The notes beneath the pieces are model-generated. The model made no database searches. It was not told the origin of the DNA and saw only the letters and a list, made by a program, of their open reading frames with translations. Position numbers and translations under genes: made by a program. 64,000 bases of DNA from Candidatus Chlorohelix allophototropha (GTDB lineage Bacteria; Chloroflexota; Chloroflexia; Chloroheliales; Chloroheliaceae): NCBI RefSeq assembly GCF_030389965.1, contig NZ_CP128399.1, positions 1,426,001 through 1,490,000 on the forward strand, written 5' to 3'. Shown here in pieces: positions 35,355 through 42,965 of the stretch. Position 1 is the stretch's first letter. Each line of letters opens with the position of its first letter.

Positions 35355-35435
35355 ATAAACTACCTCCATTACTTGAAAACTGCGCTTATTTTAGCCGAAA
35401 CAGTCGCTAATTGCTACAAGCAGGACTTACCACCG

Positions 35436-36614
35436 CTAGATAAAGGCATTCCCGCTCACATAATACACCACCAAAACCCAAACACTTAGAAACAAGCTTG
35501 CGAGTAAGCTATAGATTTGCAAGCGCTTAAAGAGCGTAATGGGTAGCAGGTATATAACCAGTATCAAACCCGTGGCGTTACGGGCGTGATCCACCAAATA
35601 GATATAGCTAGCGGTTGGTAGGAATAGTAAAAACGCGACTTGGCACACTAATATAGATAACAGCAAATCGCCATAAGTTGCGCTAAGTCTGACAAATTTG
35701 CGATTCCAGAAAGGGCGCAACCGCCAGCCCAACCACAGCAATGGTACTGTAGTTGCCAATACTATAGCGAATCGCTCTTCGAAGGGCGGATGATAACTTT
35801 CCGCGCCCCATAGCCCTGACAAAGGAAAGAAATTGAAAGGATGCCCTGCGCTCAACCCATCCTGTCCAAACCACAGCCGTAAAAGTCCTTGCCAGAGGGC
35901 ATAGGGTAGCAGCCAGCCCAACCCCAATTTCACCACATTAGCCCACTCTTTGCGACTCAGGTAGTATAGCAATCCGCCCACACCGAACAGCAAGCCCAAT
36001 TCCTTAGTCAGACTCGCCAACAGTAGCAGCACAGCGATTCGCCAAACCGCACTGGGTCGCACTAGGAAAAGCCATAACGCCAACGTTATAAAAAGAAAGC
36101 ATAACGGCTCGCTCAAATCGTAGAGGTAGGCGCACAACGTACCGGGCCAGAGAGCATAACCGAACGCCCATATTGGAGCGCGCCCCAAGCGGGTTAAAAT
36201 GTTCCCCAACAGAAAAATCGTTGCCACAATTGACCCAAAATTGACCAGCAGCAACATAAGTGGCACCAACTCAGCCTGTCCAAGCGACAGCAAACGCACT
36301 ACCAACGGATAAAGTAGTCGCGCTACCCGGTAGGAGGGTTTATCCAGTTGGGTTGCTGGATGTAAAGGGTTCAAAGCCAAATCATAAAAAAACTGCCCAT
36401 CGTAGCCGATTTTCTCCAAATTGATAGGACGCGCACCGTTAATATCCCAATTAGAACCGGGATGGATAAAGGCGAAAAGACGATCTGGCAAAGAGTGCAG
36501 TTGCGGCTGCAACGCTGGGGTGCGCCACAGTACCAGCAGGGTTATCGCTAGGTACAGCCCTGCTACTAGTAGCGCAACTTTACCGGGCTTGAGCCGGATT
36601 ACATAATTTAGCAA
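35436..36614 (-). CDS. polytopic membrane protein, GT-C mannosyltransferase-like
   Basis: 392 residues with about ten hydrophobic segments. The first extracytoplasmic loop has GYDGQFFYDLALNPLHP, a YDGQFFY motif common in predicted GT-C glycosyltransferases that use polyprenyl-linked sugars, and includes several acidic residues that could be catalytic. Other marks: YLYDLSEPLCFLFITLALWLF and SLTKELGLLFG. Probably transfers a sugar outside the membrane, but the exact activity is not known. No neighbouring gene clearly belongs to the same pathway. Confidence 0.7.
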   Translation of the reverse strand: MLNYVIRLKPGKVALLVAGLYLAITLLVLWRTPALQPQLHSLPDRLFAFIHPGSNWDINGARPINLEKIGYDGQFFYDLALNPLHPATQLDKPSYRVARLLYPLVVRLLSLGQAELVPLMLLLVNFGSIVATIFLLGNILTRLGRAPIWAFGYALWPGTLCAYLYDLSEPLCFLFITLALWLFLVRPSAVWRIAVLLLLASLTKELGLLFGVGGLLYYLSRKEWANVVKLGLGWLLPYALWQGLLRLWFGQDGLSAGHPFNFFPLSGLWGAESYHPPFEERFAIVLATTVPLLWLGWRLRPFWNRKFVRLSATYGDLLLSILVCQVAFLLFLPTASYIYLVDHARNATGLILVIYLLPITLFKRLQIYSLLASLFLSVWVLVVYYVSGNAFI

Positions 36615-36634
36615 AAACCCTCCTTCAAAAATTT

Positions 36635-36659
36635 AGACAAAGGGTAAAACCCCCTGTCC
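36635..36659. repeat. intergenic palindromic repeat, degenerate copy
   Basis: AGACAAAGGG ... CCCCCTGTCC around TAAAA; related to the palindromes at 22402 and 29648. Confidence 0.4.
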
Positions 36660-36695
36660 AAAACAAATCTTAGAATAATAACCGCTTTGAAGGGT

Positions 36696-36851
36696 TTATG
36701 GATTCTTGCGAGAGCCACCACCTGATGGTACGCTATCGATAAACCCGTTGACTAGGGCAGAAGCAGCTTTCAATACTTCTTCGGACTGCGCTTGGGTCAT
36801 TTTACCACCCTTCACCAACAGGTCAAGTTGGTTTTTGAAGCTATTCAGCAT
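36696..36851 (-). CDS. small conserved-looking hypothetical protein (51 residues)
   Basis: Encodes a soluble helical peptide (MLNSFKNQLDLLVKGGKMTQ, then SEEVLKAASALVNGF and a Ser/Gly-rich tail ending SRKNP). AGGTG lies about nine bases before the ATG; an in-frame GTG four codons upstream is an alternative. The composition and the two amphipathic helices look like a genuine gene rather than chance, but I recognise no family. It sits just upstream of the membrane-protein gene on the same strand, separated by a palindromic repeat. Confidence 0.5.
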   Translation of the reverse strand: MLNSFKNQLDLLVKGGKMTQAQSEEVLKAASALVNGFIDSVPSGGGSRKNP

Positions 36852-36995
36852 AGTAGCCAGCACCTTTTGCCGTTTTATACCCGTATAACAAGAGCCGGTT
36901 CTGCTTAACCATGAAACTATCGCAAGCCCTTCCAGACTATACTACCTATAATATAAAGACACAGCTTAGGGCGAATCCTTATGCTATTTTCATAG

Positions 36996-37214
36996 ATTGG
37001 GCTTTATATTGGTGATACCACTTTTAGTCAAATTCAGCCTAAAATCGACAAAATTTATGACAAGCTATTCTGGGGCAACAACCTGCCCTCCGTCACACCA
37101 ACAAACTACCGCTATATCCCGCGCTGGCACAAGCTGGAAATTGAATTACTACAACAAATCCTCGGCAACGGTTTATCCATGTTTCACCAAAAGCTAAAAA
37201 TCCCCGCCCCTTGA
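36996..37214 (+). pseudogene. possible remnant coding sequence
   Basis: Open for about 72 codons to a TGA at 37212-37214, with protein-like content (QPKIDKIYDKLFWGNN, NYRYIPRWHKLEIELLQQIL) but no start codon until near its end. It could be the 3' end of a gene whose front was lost. No family recognised. Confidence 0.25.
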
Positions 37215-37294
37215 GAAAAAGATAATAGCATAGACAAGATAAGGCTAAGCAACCTAGCTGCTCTAGTCGGACGAGTGGCTGCATTTTGTCACGG

Positions 37295-37323
37295 TTGACG
37301 CTCAAGGGAGCAGCGCGTATAAT
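37295..37323 (+). promoter_or_regulatory. sigma-70-type promoter of the methyltransferase-prfB cluster
   Basis: TTGACG (37295-37300), 17-base spacer, TATAAT (37318-37323), 34 bases before the TTG start at 37357, with AGGAG between. Confidence 0.75.
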
Positions 37324-37356
37324 CGATTGTCTTGAAATAATGCGATAGGAGCTAAA

Positions 37357-38127
37357 TTGAGCGGTACGGGAAACCCACTGGCACACCAACTGGAAGTCGC
37401 CAGCCATTATGATAAAGTCTGGCTGGAAGAGGACGGCAAAATCGGGGAAAGCTGGGAAAGCTGGAACTTTTTCCGTATGCGCCCCAGCGCCCATTACGAG
37501 GGCTTGGACGCATTGGGCGATTTGCGCAGTAAGCGCGTGCTTGACCTCGGCTGTGGGGTGGGCTATAGCGCCCTAGAATTGGCACAACGCGGAGCGCATG
37601 TGGTCGCACTCGACCTCTCGGCGCAAGGACTAACCACTACCCTGCAACGCGCCAACCACTATGACGTTCCAATGCAAGCGGTACGCGCCAGCGTGGAAGT
37701 GTTGCCCTTTGCCGACCAAAGCTTCGATGTAGTATTCGCGCAGAACTTCCTGATGCACGTCTCGCCGGAGAAGGTGGGATATGAAGCGTGGCGCGTTCTG
37801 AAACCGGGCGGCAAGGCAGTCTTCATCGAACCGCTCTCACATCACCCCCTCATAAAATTGTACCGTGCCCTCTTCTCTTCATATAAAGGAACGCGCCCAC
37901 GCTGGTGTACCCGCGAGGATTTGACGCAACTAGCCGCGCCTTTCGCCCATTCCAACACCAGGCAATTTTACTTGCTCAGTACGTTGGCAAGCATGGGTTT
38001 TATTCAAAGCCGCGAATGGTTGCTCAAACCCGTTTGGACAATGCTCAACGGGGCAGATAGTGTACTTGGAAAGATACCGCCTGTGCAAAAAATGGGTTGG
38101 GTGTCACTAACATTGCTTGAAAAATAA
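37357..38127 (+). CDS. class I SAM-dependent methyltransferase
   Basis: 256 residues of the Methyltransf_11/UbiE-like type. SAM site VLDLGCGVGYSALELAQRGAHVVALDLS (motif I about 61-69, acidic loop DLS), then SVEVLPFADQSFDVVFAQNFLMHV and WRVLKPGGKAVFIEPLSHHP. The C-terminal about 80 residues (ALFSSYKGTRPRWCTREDL onward) are family-specific and suggest a lipid or isoprenoid acceptor. Start TTG at 37357 follows AGGAG. prfB begins eight bases after the stop, so the two are probably co-transcribed. Confidence 0.87.
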   Translation: MSGTGNPLAHQLEVASHYDKVWLEEDGKIGESWESWNFFRMRPSAHYEGLDALGDLRSKRVLDLGCGVGYSALELAQRGAHVVALDLSAQGLTTTLQRANHYDVPMQAVRASVEVLPFADQSFDVVFAQNFLMHVSPEKVGYEAWRVLKPGGKAVFIEPLSHHPLIKLYRALFSSYKGTRPRWCTREDLTQLAAPFAHSNTRQFYLLSTLASMGFIQSREWLLKPVWTMLNGADSVLGKIPPVQKMGWVSLTLLEK

Positions 38128-38135
38128 GGGGTAAA

Positions 38136-39279
38136 ATGGCAGATTATAACGAATTGAAAGCTCAATTGAACGACCTCAAAGCGCGGGTCGAGGAAATCGA
38201 GGTGCGTCTTTGACTTACCTGCCAAGCGTAAGGAAGTAACCAAACTCGAAACCGAATCCACCGAAGCGGGCTTCTGGGATGAGCAGGCGAAAGCGCAAGT
38301 CACTATGCGCCGCCTCACCGGCTTGCAGGAAGAAACCACTTTCTGGAGCGAGTACAGGCAGCGTATTCTGGACGCGCTGGAACTGCTCGAACTGCTCGAA
38401 CTGGAGGACGATGATAGCTCGTTCGCCGAGTTGCAAAAAGACCTAGCAGAATTGCAACGCGAAATGGGCGAGCGCGAGTTTGACCTGATGTTCAGTGGAC
38501 CTTACGATGATCGCACTGCGCTGCTCACCATTAGCGCGCGCGAAGGCGGCACGGACAGTCAGGATTGGGCGGAAATGGTGCTGCGGATGTATTCGCGCTG
38601 GGCTGAGAAAAAACGCTTCAAGGTGCAATTGGTGGACTTATCACCCGGTGAAGAAGCAGGCATCAAAAGCGCAACGCTGGAAATAGATGGACGCAACGCC
38701 TACGGTTTGGCGCGATCGGAAGCAGGGCAGCATCGGTTGGTGCGTCTCAGCCCTTTTGACGGCAATCACCGTCGCCATACCAGTTTCGCGCTGGTAGAAG
38801 TGCTACCGGAGGTAGAGGACAACATCGAAATCGAGGTGCGCGATGAAGATGTCCGGGTGGATACTTACCGGGCAACAGGCGCAGGCGGGCAGCACATCAA
38901 CAAAACCGATAGCGCGGTGCGAATGACTCACCTGACAAGCGGTATCGTAGTAACCTGCCAGAACGAACGCTCGCAACTGCAAAATCGCGAAATGGCGCTC
39001 AAAATGTTGAAAGCGCGTTTGCTAGAGCGCGAAATCGAGCGGCGCGAGGAAGAACAGGCGCGTTTGAAAGGCGAACATCGCACGACCGGGTGGGGTAGCC
39101 AGATTCGCAGCTACGTGTTGCACCCTTATAATATGGTGAAAGATCACCGCACCGGCTTTGAAACTAGCGATACCACCGCCGTGCTGGACGGCGAAATTGA
39201 CGGCTTTATGGAAGCGTACCTGCGCTGGAATATCGGGCGGGGCGAAAGCAGTATAGACACAGCAGACGACGATGAATAA
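38136..39279 (+). CDS. prfB: peptide chain release factor 2, with programmed +1 frameshift
   Basis: Release factor reading UGA and UAA. The first frame runs ATG 38136 to an in-frame TGA at 38211-38213 (25 codons). The stop is embedded in CTT-TGA-C, preceded by the Shine-Dalgarno-like GAGGTG, the classic RF2 autoregulatory site. Slipping +1 continues as DLPAKRKEVTKLETES and gives about 380 residues. The codon-reading tripeptide SPF (in RLSPFDGNHRRH) and the catalytic GGQ (TGAGGQHINKTDSAV) are both present. High RF2 levels terminate at the UGA; low levels favour the shift. An acidic insertion (LELLELLELEDDD) lies near residue 90. The next gene overlaps by eight bases. Confidence 0.97.
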
Positions 39280-39967
39280 TCAGGGCAAATTTAATTACTC
39301 CGGTTTGCATACCGAGCCGCAAGATTTGAGCAGGGACGAAATCGGGACGGGTGGCACAATCTGGCTGGCGCGTCATGGGGAAGTTTATAATCCCGGCGCA
39401 ATCTTCTACGGGCGCATGCCACGCTTCGGGTTGAGCGCAACCGGACGCAAAGAAGCCGCCATCACCGGGAAGTTCCTATGCGGGCAACCTATCGCGGCAG
39501 CGTACTCCTCACCATTGCTGCGGGCGCGTCAGACTGTCGCGATTATGGCAAAATGTTACCCGCATCTGAAACCGCGCCAAAGCAAGCTATTGCTGGAAGT
39601 GCGCACCCAATATCAGGGTCGCTTGCAGAGCGAGTTGGGCGATTATAATTTTTACGAGCCAATTGCTTCGCCTGATGACGAGGATTTGAACGATGTGCTG
39701 GCACGGGTGCTAACCTTTTTCAAGCGCACCTTGAAAGAATATCACGGTAAGCATGTGCTGGCGGTTTCACATGGCGATCCGGTGGTGGTGACGCACGCTC
39801 ATTTTGTGGGCTTGCCCATCAAGTTGGCAAGTATTCGCCAACCCAACCTGTATCCGCAGCACGCTTCCATCACTCGCTACGACTTCCCACCGGAGGGTTA
39901 CACCGAGGACATCTCACGGGTGCGGGTTAGTTATTATCATCCCCCGGCGGATTTTGGGGAGTCTTGA
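39272..39967 (+). CDS. histidine phosphatase superfamily protein
   Basis: 231 residues of the phosphoglycerate-mutase-like fold. The phosphohistidine loop is IWLARHGEVYNPG (RHG, about 28-30), with Arg in FYGRMP and YSSPLLRARQT, and the second catalytic His in VLAVSHGDPVVVT. The N-terminal about 22 residues and C-terminal Pro-rich tail (PPEGYTEDISRV) lie outside the domain. Substrate unknown (small phosphoesters such as sugar or nucleotide phosphates are typical). Its start overlaps the prfB end by eight bases, suggesting coupled translation. Confidence 0.88.
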   Translation: MNNQGKFNYSGLHTEPQDLSRDEIGTGGTIWLARHGEVYNPGAIFYGRMPRFGLSATGRKEAAITGKFLCGQPIAAAYSSPLLRARQTVAIMAKCYPHLKPRQSKLLLEVRTQYQGRLQSELGDYNFYEPIASPDDEDLNDVLARVLTFFKRTLKEYHGKHVLAVSHGDPVVVTHAHFVGLPIKLASIRQPNLYPQHASITRYDFPPEGYTEDISRVRVSYYHPPADFGES

Positions 39968-40045
39968 GTTAAGACAAGGGTTTGAGCAAATCACCTGAAA
40001 CGAAAAGTATATGAATTATCTGACATACAAAAGAGGGTCGAATAA

Positions 40046-40819
40046 ATGGCTGTGAGCGCTACTTGCCGCTTTAACTGCGGAACTTGCGAAACTGAACTGG
40101 AACAGAATGGCTTTGTTTACTTCGATGCGATTGAAACAGAGCTAACCGCGAAATTGTTGGAGCATGAAGTCAACCGCGAAACTTGCCCCAACTGCATGGC
40201 GGATAATATCCTGCCGCTGCCGCTAGTGTTCCACGACGGCGAACGACAATTGCTGGTGGCATACGTGCCGGGGGTGGAGCAGATGTCGCAGGAGGATATT
40301 GCCGATGCCTTGCGCCTACCCTACGAAACCGCCATTACTGACATCGCCGAACGTATGGGCATCGAGTTTCCCGAACCGGATGCCGCCGCTTTCCCGCGGG
40401 GCGAGGAAGAACTCTACACCCGCTTTTCCGCGCTTACTCAAGAGCAAGCTGCCGAACTATTGCCCGAATATCTCTTGCGCCCTACCGTTGTCAGCAGCCT
40501 TGATGTGGTAATCGCGATGGTACAAGCAGTGCAGGAAGGCATGGGTACGCAGGAAGTGCTGGAAGATATGGCACGGCTGCAACTTATCAACGCCCTAATC
40601 GAAACCCGCGACGACCCCATTGCCCGCCGCAAAGTGCTACGTCATAACGAGCCATATCTCGATGAGGAGCTTTTCGAGGTTATTGATACCCTGAGCGAGC
40701 AAATGGTCGAAGAAGGCAATATTGAACTCGGCGGAAAGTTACAGCTAGTTCGCCACGAAATTTTGCGCTACAAAAATGTGCAAGAGACTAAGGCGAAAAA
40801 GAAGAAGGATAAAGAATAG
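40046..40819 (+). CDS. CpXC-domain protein
   Basis: 257 residues. The N-terminal half matches the CpXC metal-binding domain: paired Cys at CRFNCGTCETELE and, after the insertion, NRETCPNCMADNILPLPLVFHDGERQLLVAYVPG (four Cys, probably one zinc). The C-terminal half (about 150-245) is helical and acidic (MARLQLINALIETRDDPIARR, IDTLSEQMVEEGNIELGGKL) and ends in a Lys-rich tail (AKKKKDKE). The function of CpXC proteins is unknown. A hairpin follows the stop. Confidence 0.82.
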   Translation: MAVSATCRFNCGTCETELEQNGFVYFDAIETELTAKLLEHEVNRETCPNCMADNILPLPLVFHDGERQLLVAYVPGVEQMSQEDIADALRLPYETAITDIAERMGIEFPEPDAAAFPRGEEELYTRFSALTQEQAAELLPEYLLRPTVVSSLDVVIAMVQAVQEGMGTQEVLEDMARLQLINALIETRDDPIARRKVLRHNEPYLDEELFEVIDTLSEQMVEEGNIELGGKLQLVRHEILRYKNVQETKAKKKKDKE

Positions 40820-40837
40820 GCGTAGTAGCTCGCCTAT
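40816..40837. terminator. hairpin after the CpXC gene
   Basis: ATAGGCG (40816-40822) / CGCCTAT (40831-40837), 8-base loop, overlapping the stop codon. No clear U-run, so a weak terminator candidate. Confidence 0.4.
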
Positions 40838-40851
40838 CGTCTAGCAATAAA

Positions 40852-40875
40852 GGGGCAGACTTACGAGTCTACCCC
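40852..40875 (-). terminator. hairpin between convergent genes, terminator for the WD40 lipoprotein
   Basis: GGGG-AGACT / AGTCT-CCCC arms (40852-40861 and 40866-40875) around TACG; read leftwards it is followed by TTTATT. Confidence 0.6.
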
Positions 40876-40890
40876 ACAACAAAGCTTTTA

Positions 40891-42462
40891 TTAATTAGCC
40901 GGAACACTCCACAAACTCACACCGTTCATATTGGCGCTTGCCAAGTTTTTATTGTCCGATGAAAAAGCCACAGATAATATTTCCTTTGTATCACCCCTCA
41001 AGATATATACCTGATTGTTGGTAGCAATATCCCAGATTCTTATAGTTCTATCGGCGCTACCGGAAGCCAACCGCTTACCATCCGGCGAAAAAGCTACGCT
41101 ATTAACCTGATCCAGATGCCCTTCCAGTTGGGATAATACTTTGCCTGTAGCCGTGTCCCATATCATAACTGTACCAGACTTGCTGCCAGAAGCCAGCAAT
41201 TTGCCATCCGGCGAAAAGGCAACCATACCCGGTTGCGAAAGCGTTTTCTCCATTTGCAGGATTTGCTTTTCAGTTTCCAAATCCCATAGAGAAACACTAC
41301 CCGAATATGTAGCGGAGGCTATTAATTTCCCATCCGGAGAATAGGCAAGTCCAGTCACCATGCTGTAATTTTGAGTCAGGGTATGCAAAGGCTGTCCTGT
41401 CTCCGCATCCCAAACAATAATTTTCCCTTCCATTGAACCTGACGCTAAGGTCTTTCCATCAGGCGACCACGCAACAGTTCTGACCCCTTGGTTATGCCCT
41501 CTCAGGCTAAACTTTTCTTTGCCTCCTGCCAGTTCCCAAACTCTGACGATATTATCTATTCCACTCCCGACCAAGAATTTGCCGTCAGCAGAGAAAGCCA
41601 GTGTATCCACACCAAGATCGCCAACAGTTAAATTTAAAGCGGTGTACCCTCCCGCCACATTCCAAACCTTGATGGAATTAGAATACCCTCCATATGCAAC
41701 TAATTTGCCATCAGGAGAATAGGCAATCGCTTTATCCGCAAAAAAGCTATCCAAATGCTGCCTTTCCTGACCAACCGGGAGGCGATACAACATTATCTGA
41801 AGATCCACTAAAGGAGGAGTGCCGTAACCACCGTCTGAAGTAGCTAAATTCGTTATAACCGGAGGCTCAATACCGGTAGCGTTTCTGACATCCAGTACCT
41901 TTCCATCAGACCACCGCACCAGCCGAATATTCCAACTCAATTGATAAGCGGGTGTGGTCTTATCGGAAGGAGAAGGTGTACCAGTGGGACGGTACGTACC
42001 TGTTTGCGATCTAGTTTGCCGGATACAAACTACCGTCATATCTTCGGTTGGTGAGGACTTGGCAGAGATAAATTGGGTTTGATAGGGTGAAATAACCCAA
42101 CCTTTCTGGTTATATTCCTCTTTTACCAGAATCAGTGTACGCCCTTCAACATTGCCGTTTTCCACAGTTTTGTAGGCAGGAGCAGCCTCACACATTGGAG
42201 CGGCTTTAGCTAAAAATGTTCCAGCCGCAGGGGTAGGGGTAGGTGGTATCGGGGTAGGGGTGGGTGGTATTGGCGTAGCGGTCGGGGTAGGGGTGGGTGG
42301 TATCGGCGTGGCGGTCGGGGTAGGAGTAGGTGGTATTGGCGTAGCAGTCGGGGTAGGAGTGGGTGGTATCGGCGTAGCAGTCGGATCACCACAAGCAGCC
42401 AACACTAAAGTCAAGATTATCGAAAAAAATACCATTAGCAAAATCGATCGCCAGCGATTCAT
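40891..42462 (-). CDS. WD40-repeat lipoprotein with Pro-Thr linker
   Basis: 523 residues. Lipoprotein signal: SILLMVFFSIILTLVLAAC with Cys23 as the lipidated residue. A linker of four repeats (PIPPTPTPTAT) precedes a region of about 170 residues (about 85-230) with CIRQTRSQTGTY. The C-terminal seven-bladed WD40 propeller follows (blades such as VRTVAWSPDGKTLASGSMEG and VNSVAFSPDGKRLASGSADR with the closing IRIWD). It is likely a membrane-anchored scaffold facing outwards. The linker DNA is a 33-bp tandem repeat on the opposite reading, so copy number may vary. Confidence 0.87.
   Translation of the reverse strand: MNRWRSILLMVFFSIILTLVLAACGDPTATPIPPTPTPTATPIPPTPTPTATPIPPTPTPTATPIPPTPTPIPPTPTPAAGTFLAKAAPMCEAAPAYKTVENGNVEGRTLILVKEEYNQKGWVISPYQTQFISAKSSPTEDMTVVCIRQTRSQTGTYRPTGTPSPSDKTTPAYQLSWNIRLVRWSDGKVLDVRNATGIEPPVITNLATSDGGYGTPPLVDLQIMLYRLPVGQERQHLDSFFADKAIAYSPDGKLVAYGGYSNSIKVWNVAGGYTALNLTVGDLGVDTLAFSADGKFLVGSGIDNIVRVWELAGGKEKFSLRGHNQGVRTVAWSPDGKTLASGSMEGKIIVWDAETGQPLHTLTQNYSMVTGLAYSPDGKLIASATYSGSVSLWDLETEKQILQMEKTLSQPGMVAFSPDGKLLASGSKSGTVMIWDTATGKVLSQLEGHLDQVNSVAFSPDGKRLASGSADRTIRIWDIATNNQVYILRGDTKEILSVAFSSDNKNLASANMNGVSLWSVPAN
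42232..42392. repeat. 33-bp tandem repeat coding the PIPPTPTPTAT linker
   Basis: Four nearly identical 33-bp units (GGTGGTATYGGCGTAGCRGT core) inside the WD40 lipoprotein gene, plus a shorter degenerate one. Confidence 0.8.
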
Positions 42463-42566
42463 GATTCTTGCTCCTTTTCAAACTTTGTTCGGATTATTAA
42501 CCACTCCATTACACCTGTTTTAAAAACTAACCAAGGAAAGGAATATAGGTGGATAAACTTTACAGC

Positions 42567-42597
42567 CTTCTACATAAATGGCAAGTTTATGTAGAAG
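42567..42597. repeat. perfect 12-bp inverted repeat
   Basis: CTTCTACATAAA (42567-42578) / TTTATGTAGAAG (42586-42597), loop of 7, followed on the plus strand by TTTT. It is an operator about 110 bases upstream of the WD40 gene or a stray terminator. Confidence 0.7.
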
Positions 42598-42843
42598 TTT
42601 TCAACATGAAATAAATGTGGAGCTTGTTAGCTATCTATAAAGAGTAATAAAAAGAGTTTTGCAGTTCATGCAACCTTTATTACTATATAGAAAGCGGTTC
42701 AGGCGAAGCTAGCTAAGCTAAATATTTTCAACTAATACGAGTTTATTTAGTGTTCCCTCTTTATAATTTACAATGAATTGGTTAAAAAAGTGGTTAAAAT
42801 AAAGCTCCAGTATTCCGGTTGGAAATTTAAAGTTTCCGCGCAC

Positions 42844-42872
42844 AAAAAAGCACGCTACTTGGCAGAGCGTGC
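42844..42872 (-). terminator. intrinsic terminator downstream of the hybrid kinase
   Basis: GCACGCT (42850-42856) / AGCGTGC (42866-42872); read leftwards it is followed by six T. It is nearly the same sequence as the terminator at 48141. Confidence 0.75.
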
Positions 42873-42965
42873 CGAGCATATACGTTTCTTAGAGCTTTCG
42901 CGCAGAAGGTTTTCTGGTAAGGAACTTAAGCAAATTGTCGCTATTGCAGGCTAGAATAAAGCTAT

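Larger units (their letters stand above)
42463..42965. other. intergenic region between WD40 lipoprotein and hybrid kinase genes
   Basis: About 500 bases, AT-rich. It holds the promoter of the WD40 gene, a perfect 12-bp inverted repeat (42567-42597), a small plus-strand frame (TTG 42778 to TAG 42954, 58 codons, basic, ending RFSGKELKQIVAIAG, no ribosome site) and the kinase terminator. The small frame may be a gene remnant. Confidence 0.4.

Noticed and set aside
38136-38213. prfB as a broken pseudogene because of the early TGA
   Set aside because: The stop sits in the classic CTT-TGA-C recoding site with an SD-like element; the rest is intact with SPF and GGQ.
42232-42392. CRISPR array or non-coding satellite
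   Set aside because: Units are contiguous without unique spacers and stay in frame as PIPPTPTPTAT in a lipoprotein.
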